In this document: positions 20,988-31,400 of the stretch, piece by piece | Numbering within the stretch: position 1 is the stretch's first letter | Layout of the letters: the number at the start of each line of letters is the position of its first letter | Assembly: GCA_907163075.1 (NCBI GenBank) | Contig: CAJQTY010000001.1 | Location: 186,001 to 250,000, forward strand | Direction: 5' to 3' | Length of the DNA: 64,000 nt | Source of the DNA: an uncultured Rhodocyclaceae bacterium | GTDB taxonomy: Bacteria; Pseudomonadota; Gammaproteobacteria; Burkholderiales; Rhodocyclaceae | Position numbers and translations under genes: made by a program | Notes under the pieces: model-generated | What the model saw: only the letters and a program-made list of their open reading frames with translations | Databases searched by the model: none | Told to the model about the DNA's origin: nothing

Positions 20988-22241
20988 TCAGTGCCTGCCT
21001 CGCGCCGGCAGGCGGATGCGCGCGACCGCGCCGCCGTCGTTGTGCAAGGTCAGTTGGCCGCCCAGCCGGGTAATGGCGGCGTGCGCCAGGAACAGGCCGA
21101 TGCCGCTGCCCGCCGCATGCGCGGCAAACGGCGCCTGCCCGGCTTGCTCGATAACGGTTGCGGCAAAGCCCGACCCGCCGTCGCGCACGTCGATCGTCAG
21201 CCAGGCGTCATCCCAGTCGGCGCGCACGCTTACCGCCGAGCCGGTATCGGCCGCGTTGTTGAAGAGATTGAGCAGGCCCTGTTCAAGCCGCGTATCGGCG
21301 ATGATCGTCGGCGCCGGCGCACATCCGGCAAGTTGCAGGGTACTGGCCGCGCGCGGACGCAATTCGAGCCAGCGCCGATAGACTTCGCTCAGCCAGCGGT
21401 CGGCGCCAAGCGCAGCGGCACTGTCGAGACGTTCCGCTCCGGCGCGCTCGGCCAGGCCGCTGATGATCCCCTTGCAGACCGCAATCTGCCTGCGTAGCAG
21501 GGCGATGTCGGCGATCGCCGCCGCCCCTAGCGTAGCGTCGCGCTCCAGTTCGCCGGCAACGACAGCCATCGTCGCCAGTGGCGTGGACAGCTCGTGCGCA
21601 GCGCCGGCGGCCAGTGCGCCCAGCGCAACGACGCGCTCGTCGCGCAGCGCCCGCTCGCGCACGGCGACCAGTTCAACGTCGCGTTGCCGGATCGAGGCCG
21701 TCATGCGCACGACGAACCAGGCCAGCATGGCGACCGAAACGACGAAGGTAAACCACATGCCGGCCAGGTGCAGGCGGGTGGCGCGCTCGGCGTCGGCAAT
21801 GGGCAGCGGGAGGTAAACGACGTTGAGCAGTGAATAGGCGGCGACAGCGAGGCCGGCGATGATCGCCACCAGACGGGCCGACAAGGCCAGCGCGGCGATG
21901 GCCACCGGCGGCAGCAACAGGGAAATAAGCGGATTAGCTGAACCGCCGCTGAGGAACATCAGCGCCGAGAGGGCGACGATATCGAGCACCAGTTGCACGA
22001 AGAGTTCGCCGTCGCCGAGGGGGCGCGCGCCTCCGATGCGGCGCACCACGAGCGCGTTGACCAGCATCTGCAAGCCGACTACCGCCAGCATCGGCCAGCG
22101 CGGCAGCGCGATGCCAAGCAGCGGCGGCACGGCCAGGATCGCCGCCGCCTCGCCAGCCAGAAACCACCAGCGCAAGCCAACAAGGCGACGCAGGGTGAGC
22201 GGCGCTTGCGGGCTGGTGTGCGTAAGCAGGGTCGAAGGCAT
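20988..22241 (-). CDS. regB: RegB/PrrB-family redox sensor histidine kinase
   Basis: Membrane sensor kinase of 417 residues with six hydrophobic segments in the first 180 residues. The quinone-sensing motif is present as GGSANPL (residues 99-105). The H-box is AHELSTPL with His216. A cysteine (Cys256) sits exactly 40 residues after the His, as does the redox-active Cys265 after His225 in Rhodobacter RegB. The C-terminal ATPase has a G-box GSGIGLFLAH. The partner regA lies directly downstream. Confidence 0.92.
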   Translation of the reverse strand: MPSTLLTHTSPQAPLTLRRLVGLRWWFLAGEAAAILAVPPLLGIALPRWPMLAVVGLQMLVNALVVRRIGGARPLGDGELFVQLVLDIVALSALMFLSGGSANPLISLLLPPVAIAALALSARLVAIIAGLAVAAYSLLNVVYLPLPIADAERATRLHLAGMWFTFVVSVAMLAWFVVRMTASIRQRDVELVAVRERALRDERVVALGALAAGAAHELSTPLATMAVVAGELERDATLGAAAIADIALLRRQIAVCKGIISGLAERAGAERLDSAAALGADRWLSEVYRRWLELRPRAASTLQLAGCAPAPTIIADTRLEQGLLNLFNNAADTGSAVSVRADWDDAWLTIDVRDGGSGFAATVIEQAGQAPFAAHAAGSGIGLFLAHAAITRLGGQLTLHNDGGAVARIRLPARGRH

Positions 22242-22349
22242 AAGCGCAGCATGCTAAGTCGGTGCACCTGCCGTGGCAAGCGGGCGGCAAAAACGACGGG
22301 GCGCCGACGGCGAAAGCGCTGATATGTTCGCGCTCGACCAACCAAGAGC

Positions 22350-22837
22350 CTAACCCAGAGCCTGTTCCAGATCCGCGATCAAATCCTCGGCATCCTCCAA
22401 GCCGACCGACAGACGCAGCATGGCGTCCGCGATGCCGCGACGGGCACACTCTTCCGTCGTCAATCCATGGTGGGTGGTTGTACACGGCTGGGTTACCAAG
22501 CTTTCCGCACCGCCAAGGCTGGGTGCCAGGGCGAAGAGCTTCAGCCGGTCAGCGACGCGTGTGGCGTCTTCTCCGTCGCCGGCGACCTCAATCGTCAGCA
22601 TGCCCCCGAATCCGTACATTTGGTCTTTGGCCAGCGCATGCCCCGGAAACTCGGGCAGGCCGGGAAAGTAGATAGACCCGGCTGACCTTGCGGTGGCGGT
22701 CCATGGCTTCGGCGATGCGCCGAGCCGACTCGTTTTGCCGACGCACGCGCACGACCAGGGTACGCAGGCTGAGCATCCTTGAAACCGTGGCCGTGAATGG
22801 TGCGCGTGGACAAGCCGGGCTTGCTGCTTTCGGTCAT
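22350..22837 (-). pseudogene. Decayed Cys/Met-metabolism PLP-dependent enzyme (cystathionine gamma-synthase/lyase type)
   Basis: Three reading frames of one ancestral gene can be followed. The N-terminus is MTESSKPGLSTRTIHGHG (from 22837). Then, after a large internal deletion near 22770, comes SLRTLVVRVRRQNESARRIA. Then, after a four-base duplication (TAGATAGA at 22669-22676), comes the C-terminus FPGLPEFPGHALAKDQMYGF to EDLIADLEQALG. The middle of the protein, including the PLP-binding lysine region, is gone; about 160 of roughly 390 codons remain. The family is clear from the ends; the exact member (MetB, MetC or MetZ type) cannot be told. Confidence 0.82.
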
Positions 22838-22896
22838 TCGAATCTCCGGCTATCTTGCTGCGCTTTCAGACGGCACGACGCCCGACTCGGGGTGTT

Positions 22897-23253
22897 TTAG
22901 AACGAGATCACCTTGTCGCTATCGATGACCCATTCCGCCAGCGCCGGCATGGTCGACTTTTCGGCGCCGTCGAAATACGGTTGGTTCTTGTAGATGCCGC
23001 AGCGCGCCATGCAGGTTCCGCACACCTTGACGGTCACGCCACGGGCGATCAGGGCCTTGAGCATCCGGGACAGATCCTGGTCGTACCCGTCGGGCGGACG
23101 GCAGGCGTCACGCGCCAGATCGACCGCATCGTTCATCAAGAATAGGCGGACTTCGCTTCCGGCATCGAGCAGTTTGTCAATCAGACGCAATCCGTTCCAG
23201 GTCACGTCGGTGCTGTCATACGGTTGGCGATTGAAGATGATCAGGATTTTCAT
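22897..23253 (-). CDS. DsrE/DsrF-like family protein
   Basis: Small cytosolic protein of 118 residues from the ATG at 23253 (MKILIIFNRQPYD). The first ATG at 23310 would add 19 unconserved residues. The fold signature is an N-terminal beta strand followed by LRLIDKLLDAGSEVRLFLMNDAV. Toward the end come CGTCMARCG and a short tail; the cysteines suggest sulfur or persulfide handling. No dsr genes are nearby. Next to it lie the decayed PLP-enzyme gene and the left boundary repeat of the secretion island. Confidence 0.8.
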   Translation of the reverse strand: MKILIIFNRQPYDSTDVTWNGLRLIDKLLDAGSEVRLFLMNDAVDLARDACRPPDGYDQDLSRMLKALIARGVTVKVCGTCMARCGIYKNQPYFDGAEKSTMPALAEWVIDSDKVISF

Positions 23254-23279
23254 GGTGGCTCCGTGTGGATATGTGTAAC

Positions 23280-23380
23280 GGCTCGCATTTGAAACTACCC
23301 ATGCTCGCATTCAACGCGATTTCCGGCTCAGATTATCCGCAAATGAAACGATCCGCGTGCTCACATTAAGTGCAAATGAC
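23280..23380 (+). repeat. Left copy of an inverted multi-motif repeat flanking the secretion island
   Basis: Four copies of a GCTCRCATT-like nonamer occur at 23281, 23303, 23326 and 23359, the last extended as GCTCACATTAAGTGCAAATGA. The same arrangement occurs inverted at 37387-37471. Arrays of transposase-binding motifs at the ends are typical of IS21-like elements, so these may be ends of one element or of two related ones. No istA/istB gene is seen. Confidence 0.7.
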
Positions 23381-23445
23381 GGTGGCGCAATAATGACTGG
23401 TGATGCGCCCTGGTCAATATCAGTTGGTTTTTTGAACAGGCCGTA

Positions 23446-23915
23446 TCACCACCTGGGAGGGCAGCACGATCTACTCTCCTCATCCCAAAGCGCCGCAAAC
23501 ACCTTTGCGTCACGATGATGAAGAAAGGGGTTGTCATCGACCCTCTCAAGCAACTGCTCTCGAACTTCCTTCGCAAGAGCGAACGCCTGCGCCTCCCCGT
23601 ACTTCTGAACCGACTACGTTCTAGCGGCCGTGCGGCCATCCGAAAATTTGACTCGGGGATGCCAACAGCCCAGCGGCTGATTCTTCGGCCAAATCAATTG
23701 CACGCCGGGCGCTCCGCTGCTGTTCGACGTTCGCTTGATCTGAAAAACTCGCGCGTGGTCATCGCTTTGATGGCAAGCAATTGTTGGTCACGCCAAACGA
23801 TCGTGTCGGCCAGCGCTTTCTCGGGGCCGCCACGCCGTACATCATAGAAGCTCTTGTAATACACGCGACCGGCTCGGCTGTTCGCGCCTACCGCTCTCTC
23901 CCCGCCTCGTGCCAT
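23446..23915 (-). pseudogene. Decayed AP2-domain-like DNA-binding protein
   Basis: Minus-strand reading from the ATG at 23915 gives a basic N-terminus, then YYKSFYDVRRGGPEKALADT and WRDQQLLAIKAM. A frameshift near 23740 leads to RTSNSSGAPGVQLIWPKN and GCWHPRVKFSDGRTAART, then an in-frame TAG (23616-23614). The frame continues with SVQKYGEAQAFALAKEVREQ and ends near 23446. This resembles the two-part AP2-like proteins (SxxSGVxGV... and S(V/I)xKYGEExAxxLA) found scattered in phages and mobile regions. It overlaps the last 28 bases of the hlyD-type gene. The assignment is from memory of the family. Confidence 0.65.
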
Positions 23916-25294
23916 GCCTTGCGTACTGGCGAGAGCAAGTACTCCATCACCGTGCGTGTCCCGAGCAGGATCTCCGCATTGGTCTGCATCCCCGCACTCA
24001 GGGCGAAGCGCTGGCGGTCCATTTCCAGGTGCATGGCTTTCAGTGTGACCAGCGCCTTGTAGACCAGCGCTTGATTCTTCGCTGGGGCCTTGTCGTTCGG
24101 TGTGCTGCCATTACTGGTGTTGCTGTCGGCCGAATCGGCGCTCACGTGTTCGACGGTGCCTTCGACCATGCCGTATTTCTGGAACGGAAACGCGGCGAAC
24201 TTGAGTTTCACCGGCTGTCCCTGGCGTACGAAGCCGATGTCTTCATTGCTGACCCACACTTCGGCTCTCAGTGTTTCTTCTTTCGGGACCAGCGTGAGGA
24301 GGACGGTGCCCGGTTGTACGACGGTGCCGGTGGTATGCGTCGACAGATCCTTGACCACGCTGTCCTGCGTCGCCTTGAGTTCCATCAGCGATTGACGGTG
24401 GGCCTGCTTGGCGACTTCTTGCGCCAGTTTCTCGGCCTGTCCGTGCACCTCGTTGCGTTCGGCATGAAGTTGGCGGCGATAGTCGCTGTCGATTTGCGCC
24501 AGGCGTTTCTCCGACTGGGTGACACTGGCACGGTTCGATTCGATCAGGTGGCCCTGGTTCTTCAGCTCCTGTTCCTTCTCGATGCGCTCGCGTTTCTTGT
24601 CGCTGCCCATCAGGCTGCCGGCAAAGCCGTCCTTGACCAGCTTCTCGTAAGCCTTGTCCTGCTCCTGGTAATGCGGCAGGGTCTCGATCAGCTTGTCCTT
24701 GACCTGTTCTGTCGAGGCCAGGTCGTAGCGGTAGCGAATGAGGCGGCTGGTCTCTTCGGCCAGCGCCGCGTCCAGGGCCGCGCGGTTGGCCCGGTACTGG
24801 GCGGCGATTTCAGCCGCCAGTTCGGGCGGATCGTCCGCTGCGGCGACGTAGGGCTTGTTGCTCAGTTCGGCCTCGATACGTCTGAGCGTCGCCTGCTTGC
24901 GGCGATAGTCGGCGGCAATGGATTTCGTGTCGGCCTCGGTGCTGAGCATGTCCATGCGCATCAGCACCTGTCCAGCGTTGACCGAATCGCCTTCGCGCAC
25001 CAGGATGTCCTTGACGATGCCGGACTCGGCCGGTTGTACGATCTTGAGGTAACTCTGCGGGATGAGTTTGCCTTCGGCGACGGCGACGATGTCGAGCTGG
25101 CCAATCAGGGCCCAGAGGAGCACTGCGGCGAGCAGGCTGAGCAGCAGCCAGAGGACCTTGCGGCCCAAGGGGTTGGGTGGCGAGTCGGTCAGGCGGATGA
25201 GGGATGGGGAGAAGTCGAGCGGACGGAGATTGCCCGATAACCGGGCTGATGTCGCGTCGAACTTGCCAAGGAATTGCTTGAACATGGGCGTCAT
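23888..25294 (-). CDS. Type I secretion membrane fusion protein (HlyD family)
   Basis: Periplasmic adaptor that links the ABC exporter to a TolC-type outer membrane channel, 468 residues. A cytoplasmic N-terminus of about 45 residues precedes one membrane helix (WLLLSLLAAVLLWALI). The lipoyl half-motifs are VKDILVREGDSVNAGQVLMR and, late in the protein, ATQDSVVKDLSTHTTGTVV. They enclose a long coiled coil of about residues 140-310. Alternative starts are the ATG at 25294 or the one nine bases in. It is transcribed after the RTX gene across a 159-base gap that contains an inserted palindromic repeat. Confidence 0.93.
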   Translation of the reverse strand: MTPMFKQFLGKFDATSARLSGNLRPLDFSPSLIRLTDSPPNPLGRKVLWLLLSLLAAVLLWALIGQLDIVAVAEGKLIPQSYLKIVQPAESGIVKDILVREGDSVNAGQVLMRMDMLSTEADTKSIAADYRRKQATLRRIEAELSNKPYVAAADDPPELAAEIAAQYRANRAALDAALAEETSRLIRYRYDLASTEQVKDKLIETLPHYQEQDKAYEKLVKDGFAGSLMGSDKKRERIEKEQELKNQGHLIESNRASVTQSEKRLAQIDSDYRRQLHAERNEVHGQAEKLAQEVAKQAHRQSLMELKATQDSVVKDLSTHTTGTVVQPGTVLLTLVPKEETLRAEVWVSNEDIGFVRQGQPVKLKFAAFPFQKYGMVEGTVEHVSADSADSNTSNGSTPNDKAPAKNQALVYKALVTLKAMHLEMDRQRFALSAGMQTNAEILLGTRTVMEYLLSPVRKAWHEAGRER

Positions 25295-25340
25295 TCAAAG
25301 AGATGGGCGCAACGGGTAAGCCGCGCAAGGTATTACCGCC

Positions 25341-25432
25341 GTCATCCCGGCGTAAGCCGGGATCCAGAGATGAGTAGACACCTACTGGATTCCGGGCTCT
25401 GCATTTCCGTCGGTCACTTTCGCCGGAATGAC
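25341..25432. repeat. 92-bp palindromic repeat (GTCATYCCGGCG family) inside the secretion operon
   Basis: The element begins GTCATCCCGGCGTAAGCCGG and ends CGCCGGAATGAC. The two ends are inverted and each contains its own small palindrome. Related copies lie at 37130-37196 and 55704-55730, and half copies near 20373 and 48270. It is non-coding and resembles REP or MITE elements. Confidence 0.75.
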
Positions 25433-25453
25433 AAGCTTATCAACCGGCGTGCA

Positions 25454-28400
25454 TCAGCTCAGTCGCACCGCACCCGTCTGCAATCCGGCGAGCGGTTGCA
25501 AGGTCTGGGCGCCGGTGCCGAAGCTGGTGTTGCCGATCACATCTTGCGCGGCGGTGAGTCCGATGCCGGCCAGGGTGCCGTTCCTGCCGTACTGGTAGGC
25601 AAGATCGCCGCCGAGGGCGGCCGCGTCCGACCCGGCGAGCTGGAAGTTGGCCAGCGCGTTGGTCAATGCCCAGGTGGTGAGGGTCGGTGTGGCGGTCCGG
25701 GCGGCGTCGAAGGCGCCGACCAGGCCGGTGAAGTTGAACCTCTCGACTTTCTGGTCCAGGAGCGGGTTGGCGCCACCGGCGGCAAAGTCGGCCATCGCTT
25801 CGGCAATCACCTGCAGGTTGACCACCGGCTTGGAGGGGGTGGCGGCGTACCAGTCCTTGAAGGTAATCTGGTCGCTGACGCCCTCCTTGAGTACCAGGTC
25901 GTTGCCTGTTTTGCTGAAAGTGAGATCGCTGTAGGCGAAGGCACCACCGAGCGAGAGGGTGTCGCTGCCGGTGCCGCCGGCGACGAAAGTGTCCTGGCCG
26001 TCGCCCCTGTTGAAGAGGATGACGTCGTTGCCGGCGCCGGTCGTGTAGGTGTCGTTGCCGAGGCCGCCGAGGAAGAGTTCGGCACTGGCGCCGCCGGTGA
26101 TCGTGTCGGTGCCGGCGCCGCCGTTGAAGAAGGTGGTGCCCGAGGTATCGGTCAGGGTGTCATTGCCGTCGCCGCCATCAAGGATGTCATTGCCTGCCCT
26201 GCCATTCAGCACGTTGTTGCCGGTATTGCCGCGTAGCAGATTATTCAGCGCATTGCCGGTACCGTTGATGGCGGTAGCCCCAGTGACGACAAGGGCTTCG
26301 ACATTGGCCGCCAGCGTCAGGGTGATGCTGCTGTTGATGAGGTCGGTGCCTTCGCTGGCGTTTTCGGTCACAACATCCGACGCGTTATCGACCGTGTAGG
26401 TATCGTCGCCCAGGCCACCCAGCATCTTGTCGGCCCCGGCGCCACCGTTCAACGTGTCATTGCCTGCGCCACCCGTTAGAGTATTCGCCGCGCTGTTACC
26501 GACGAGTACATTGTCCAGGGTGTTTCCCGTACCATTGATGGCTGTGGCACCTGTCAGGGTGAGGTTCTCGACGTTGGCGGCGAGCGTATAAGTTACGCTC
26601 GCGCGCACCAGGTCCGTGCCGGCACTCGCCGCTTCAGTCACGACGTCACCCAAGTTATCGACCACGTAGGTGTCGTTACCGGCGCCTCCAATGAGCGTAT
26701 CGGCTCCTGTGCCTCCATCGAGGACGTTGTTGCCCGAATTGCCAGTCAACGTGTTGGCCAGGGTGTTGCCGGTGCCGTTGATCGCGGCCGTGCCGGTCAG
26801 GGTCAGGTTTTCGACATTGGTGGCCAGCGTGTAGGTGACGCTGGCCTGTACTAGGTCGGTCCCGGCACTTGAGCCTTCAGTGACGACATCGCCCACGTTG
26901 TCTACCGCGTAGGTGTCGTTACCATTGCCGCCGATCAGGGTATCTGCGCCGGCACCACCATCAAGGATGTTGGCACCGCTGTTGCCGGTCAGAACGTTGG
27001 TTAGCGTATTGCCCGTGGCGTTAATTGCCGTCGTGCCGGTCAGGGTAAGGTTCTCGACGTTGGCGTTGAGCGTGTAGGTGGTGCCAGACTTGACGAGGTC
27101 GATACCTTCGCTGGCGTTTTCGGTAACGACGTCACTGGCCACATCGATCACGTAGGTGTCGTCGCCCAGGCCGCCGGTCAGGGTATCGGTTCCGGTGCCG
27201 CCATCCAGAATATTGGCGGCGCTATTGCCGATCAGGACGTTGTTCAGCGTGTTGCCGGTGCCATTTATGGCCGTGGCGCCGGCAAGGGTCAGATTCTCGA
27301 CGTCGGCGGCCAGGGTATAGGTGGCGCTCGACAGTACCCGATCCGTTCCAGCGCTTGCCGCTTCAGTAACGAGATCGCTAGTGCTATCGACAATATAGGT
27401 GTCGTCACCCGTACCACCGACCAGCGTATCGTTACCCGCGCCACCATCAAGCAGGTTGTTGGCAGAATTACCCGTCAAGGTGTTGGCAAGCATGTTGCCC
27501 GTACCGTTGATCGCCGACGTGCCGGTCAGCATGAGTTTCTCGACGTTGGCTGTGAGCGTGTAGGTGATGCCCGATTGAACCAGATCGGTGCCTTCGCCTG
27601 CATTTTCGACGACCACGTCGCCGACGTCGTCGATCACGTAGGTGTCATTACCGGCAGCACCGGCCAAGGTATCTGCACCCACGCCTCCATCCAGCGTGTT
27701 GGCGGCACCGTTACCCGTTATTACGTTATTGAGGGTATTCCCGGTCCCGTTGATGGTCGAAGAGCCCGTCAGGGTCAGATTCTCTACATTGGCCGCGAGG
27801 GTGTAGGTGACACTCGACTGGACAAGTTCGGTGCCTTCGTTACTGTTTTCAGTGACGACGTCAGCGGCGTTGTCGACAATATACGTGTCATCACCTGATC
27901 CACCGATCAGCATATCCGCCCCCGTTCCTCCGTTGAGTGTATCGTTGCCGGCTCCTCCGGTCAGCGTATTGACCGCGCTGTTGCCGGTCAATCGGTTGTC
28001 AAGGGCGTTTCCTGTCCCGTTGTTGGCCGTTGAGCCGATCAACGTCAAGTTCTCGACGTTGTCGGAAAGCGTGTAAGTTACGCTGGACTGAACCAGATCG
28101 GTCCCCTCGTCCATATTTTCCATGACGACGTCCAGTGCATTGTCAACAACATAGGTATCATCACCTGCATTGCCGATCAGGGTGTCCTGCCCTGTTCCTC
28201 CGTTCAAGATGTTGGCTGCGCTATTGCCCGTGAGTACGTTGTTCAAGCTATTGCCAGTGCCGTTGATGGTGGCGGTCTCGTTCAAGGTAAGATTTTCGAC
28301 GTTGGCAACAAGCTTGTACGTCACGTTGCTCTGGACCAGATCCACGCCCTCGTTGGAATTCTCGACAACTACATCGCCAACATTGTCCACAATGTAGGTA

Positions 28401-31400
28401 TCGTTTCCTACGCTACCGACCAGCGTATCCATGCCCGTCCCGCCGTCCAGAACGTCATTGCCACCGTAGCCGCTCAGGGAGTCATTGCCAGCGAAACCAA
28501 ATAGAAGACTATACGATTCATTGCCCAACAGGACGTCGTCGTCCGCCGTTCCAAAAACGCTTCTTGACATCGTATCGACTTCATCGTGGCTCCACACGGT
28601 TCCGTCCTCGAAGCGAAATTCGCTGATGTACTCGGAGTATTCTGAAGAATAGAAACCATCAATAGAGAGCCAATAATTGTTCGCGACAAGTAGGCCAACC
28701 CAGCCGGCGCCATACTGGGCGTAGCAATGGGCCTTGACATCGGTTGGCGATACCCCCTCCACAAACCGCACCACGTTGATCGACCGTTCGCGGGTTTGAT
28801 CGCCTACAACGGAGATGCTTTCCCCTCCACTGACAGGTCCGAACACATACGTATCATTGCCCGTTCCGCCATCAAGAATATCTGTTCCGCCCCCCCCGAT
28901 CAGCGTATCATTTCCGGCATTACCAAAAAGTTGATCGTTGCCACTCCCGCCATCGATGTAGTCATCGCCGCCCAAGCCTGACACGTTGTCATCGCCGTCC
29001 AAGGAGTTGATGACATCCTCCCCGGCGCTACCAACAATGACATCTGCCAATTCCGACAAGGTATTAACGTTGCCTGCGGCGAGGCGAGCATTGATCGCGT
29101 TATGGTCCCAAACTACGCCATCAGAAAACTCCATTTGGTCAATCGCGTACTGAACTCCATAGGGTGGCACTGCAAAGTGGTTGCTGACAGTCAGCGTATC
29201 TTCTGAACCAGCAATAGCAATTCGCAAATCATTGCCTTGCCGGGACAGCAGGATATCGATGGATGCCACACCGTCCCCGAACCGGATCGTGTCTAAACCG
29301 CCGACGTCGGAGATGATATCCGCCCCATAACCGCGCCCGAAAAGATAGGTTTCGTTCCCCTTGCATCCAATCAGTGCATCATCCCCGGAACCGCCATCGA
29401 GCGTGTCGTTCCCCTGGTTCCCAGTTAAAAAGCTACCTCCAGAGTAAATCGTAGTGCCATCACCATTCGATACCAGCGTATCGTTCCCGCCGCCGCCGAC
29501 CAGCCGGTTATTGTATGCATTTCCAGTCAGTGCATTGTTGTTGTCGTCTCCGATGAGATCGGCCGCACCTAGATCAAGACCAATCGCAATATTTTCGATA
29601 TTCGCGAAGTCTTGGGATACCCGATACTCTCTCACATCGCCCACAAGCTGCTTGATCGTGTCGATGCCCTCCCCCTCATTCTCGATAGCCACATCGCCGG
29701 GGCCGAGGATGTAGTAATCATTACCGAGCCCTCCGATCAGCCGACTGGCCGCAGAGTTCCCCGACAGCCTGTTGTCCTCGTCATTACCCCACCCGTTAAT
29801 CGCCGATTCGCCGATCAGGTCGAGATTTGTGAACCCGTCGCTTAGCCTGAACTCGACGCTGCTAATGACGGAGTTGTACCTCCCTGAGGCGCGCACCTGA
29901 TCCCCAGTGTTGTCGACATGGAAAATGGTACCCCCGTAGTCGGAGCCGATCATGGTGTCCTGGCCTTCGCCGCCGTCCAGCTCCACTGCTGAGGGCATGA
30001 CGGTATATCCCGACGCATCTAGAACATTATCGTCACTGTTGCCGAGTCCGCGTCGGGGACCACCCCCGGAGGAGTAGCTCCAGTCGATTGGGGCCAGCTT
30101 GAGATTCTCGACGTTTTCCGGAAGAATCGCGCTATAGGAATATGCAATGAGGGTGTCGGCTCCCTCGCCGGCCGCCTCGACAATCTTGTCGATCACGTCG
30201 AGACAACCCCATCCCCACTGCTCGAAGGTCGTCCGATAGGTGTCATTGCCGAGACCGCCGATGAGCATGTTGAGATCGCGTCCACCATCGAGAAAATCGT
30301 TCCCCTCGCCGCCGACCAGCGTGTCGTAGCCCGCTAATCCGAACAGTTCATCGTTGCCGAGCCCCCCTTCCAGCACATCGTTGGTCGTACCACCTTGCAG
30401 GTGTTTGCTGATATGCGCCGTAATCGCCGCCGGGTCGAACGTACTGCCGTCGGCGGCAACCAAGGTCGGGAGCGTACCGGCCTCCGCGTCCTTGAGCAGG
30501 AGGACGTTCGACCCGTAGGTCAGGGCCAGTCCTTCGACCACATTCGAGATCGTTACGTCGCTCATCGTCGCCGCCCGCAGCAGGCGGATGGTGTTGGTCC
30601 CTGTGTTGTCGAGAATCGTCGCGTTGCTGGTGTCGATAAGGTACGTGTCGTCCCCCGCGCCCCCATTGAGGAAGTCGGCGCCAGTGGCCGTCAAGGTATC
30701 GTTGCCGTCCTCGCCGAAGAGCAGGTTGCTGCCCGCGCCTCCGGTCAGCGCGTCGTTCCCTTCGCTGCCGTGCAGTTCGTCATCGCCGGCGCCGCCGTCC
30801 AGGGTGTCATCGCCGCCGTAGCCGCGCAGGTAATCGTTGCCGTCTTCGCCGTACAGCGCGTCATTGTCTTGAAGTGCGACGGGCACGTCGTCGGCGTCGC
30901 CATAGAGCTCGTCGTCGCCCACGCCGCCGTAGAGGATGTCCATTCCGCCGGCGCCCAGCAGCGTGTCGTTGCCTGCGTCGCCGTAAAGCGTATCCTTGCC
31001 CTGGTCCGCGGCCGGGGCCGTGCCCGAATCGCCTTCGAGCCGGTCATTGCCGGCACCACCGTGCAGTTCGTCGTCCTGAGCGCCGCCATAGAGTTTGTCG
31101 GCGCCATCGCCGCCAAGGAGAACGTCATCCTTGCCGCCCCCATAAAGCGTGTCGTCGCCACTGCCGCCGTCGAGACGATCGGCGCCCTGGTAGTCCGTGG
31201 GGATGCCGTCAGCGTCGCCGAGCAGGATGTCGTTGCCGCCGCCACCGTAGAGTTCGTCGGCACCGCCGTCACCCAGCAGTTGGTCGTTGCCTTCGCCGCC
31301 GTCGAGGACATCGTCGCCGTGGTATTGAGGAAAGGTATAGTTGTCGGGGTTGCTGCTTTGGCTGCCGTCGCCAAAAAGCTTGTCGGCGCCATCCCCGCCA

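Noticed and set aside
26230-28330. Periodic repeats considered as a CRISPR array
   Set aside because: The period is about 250 bases, the repeats are diverged and lie in one long open frame coding for RTX modules.
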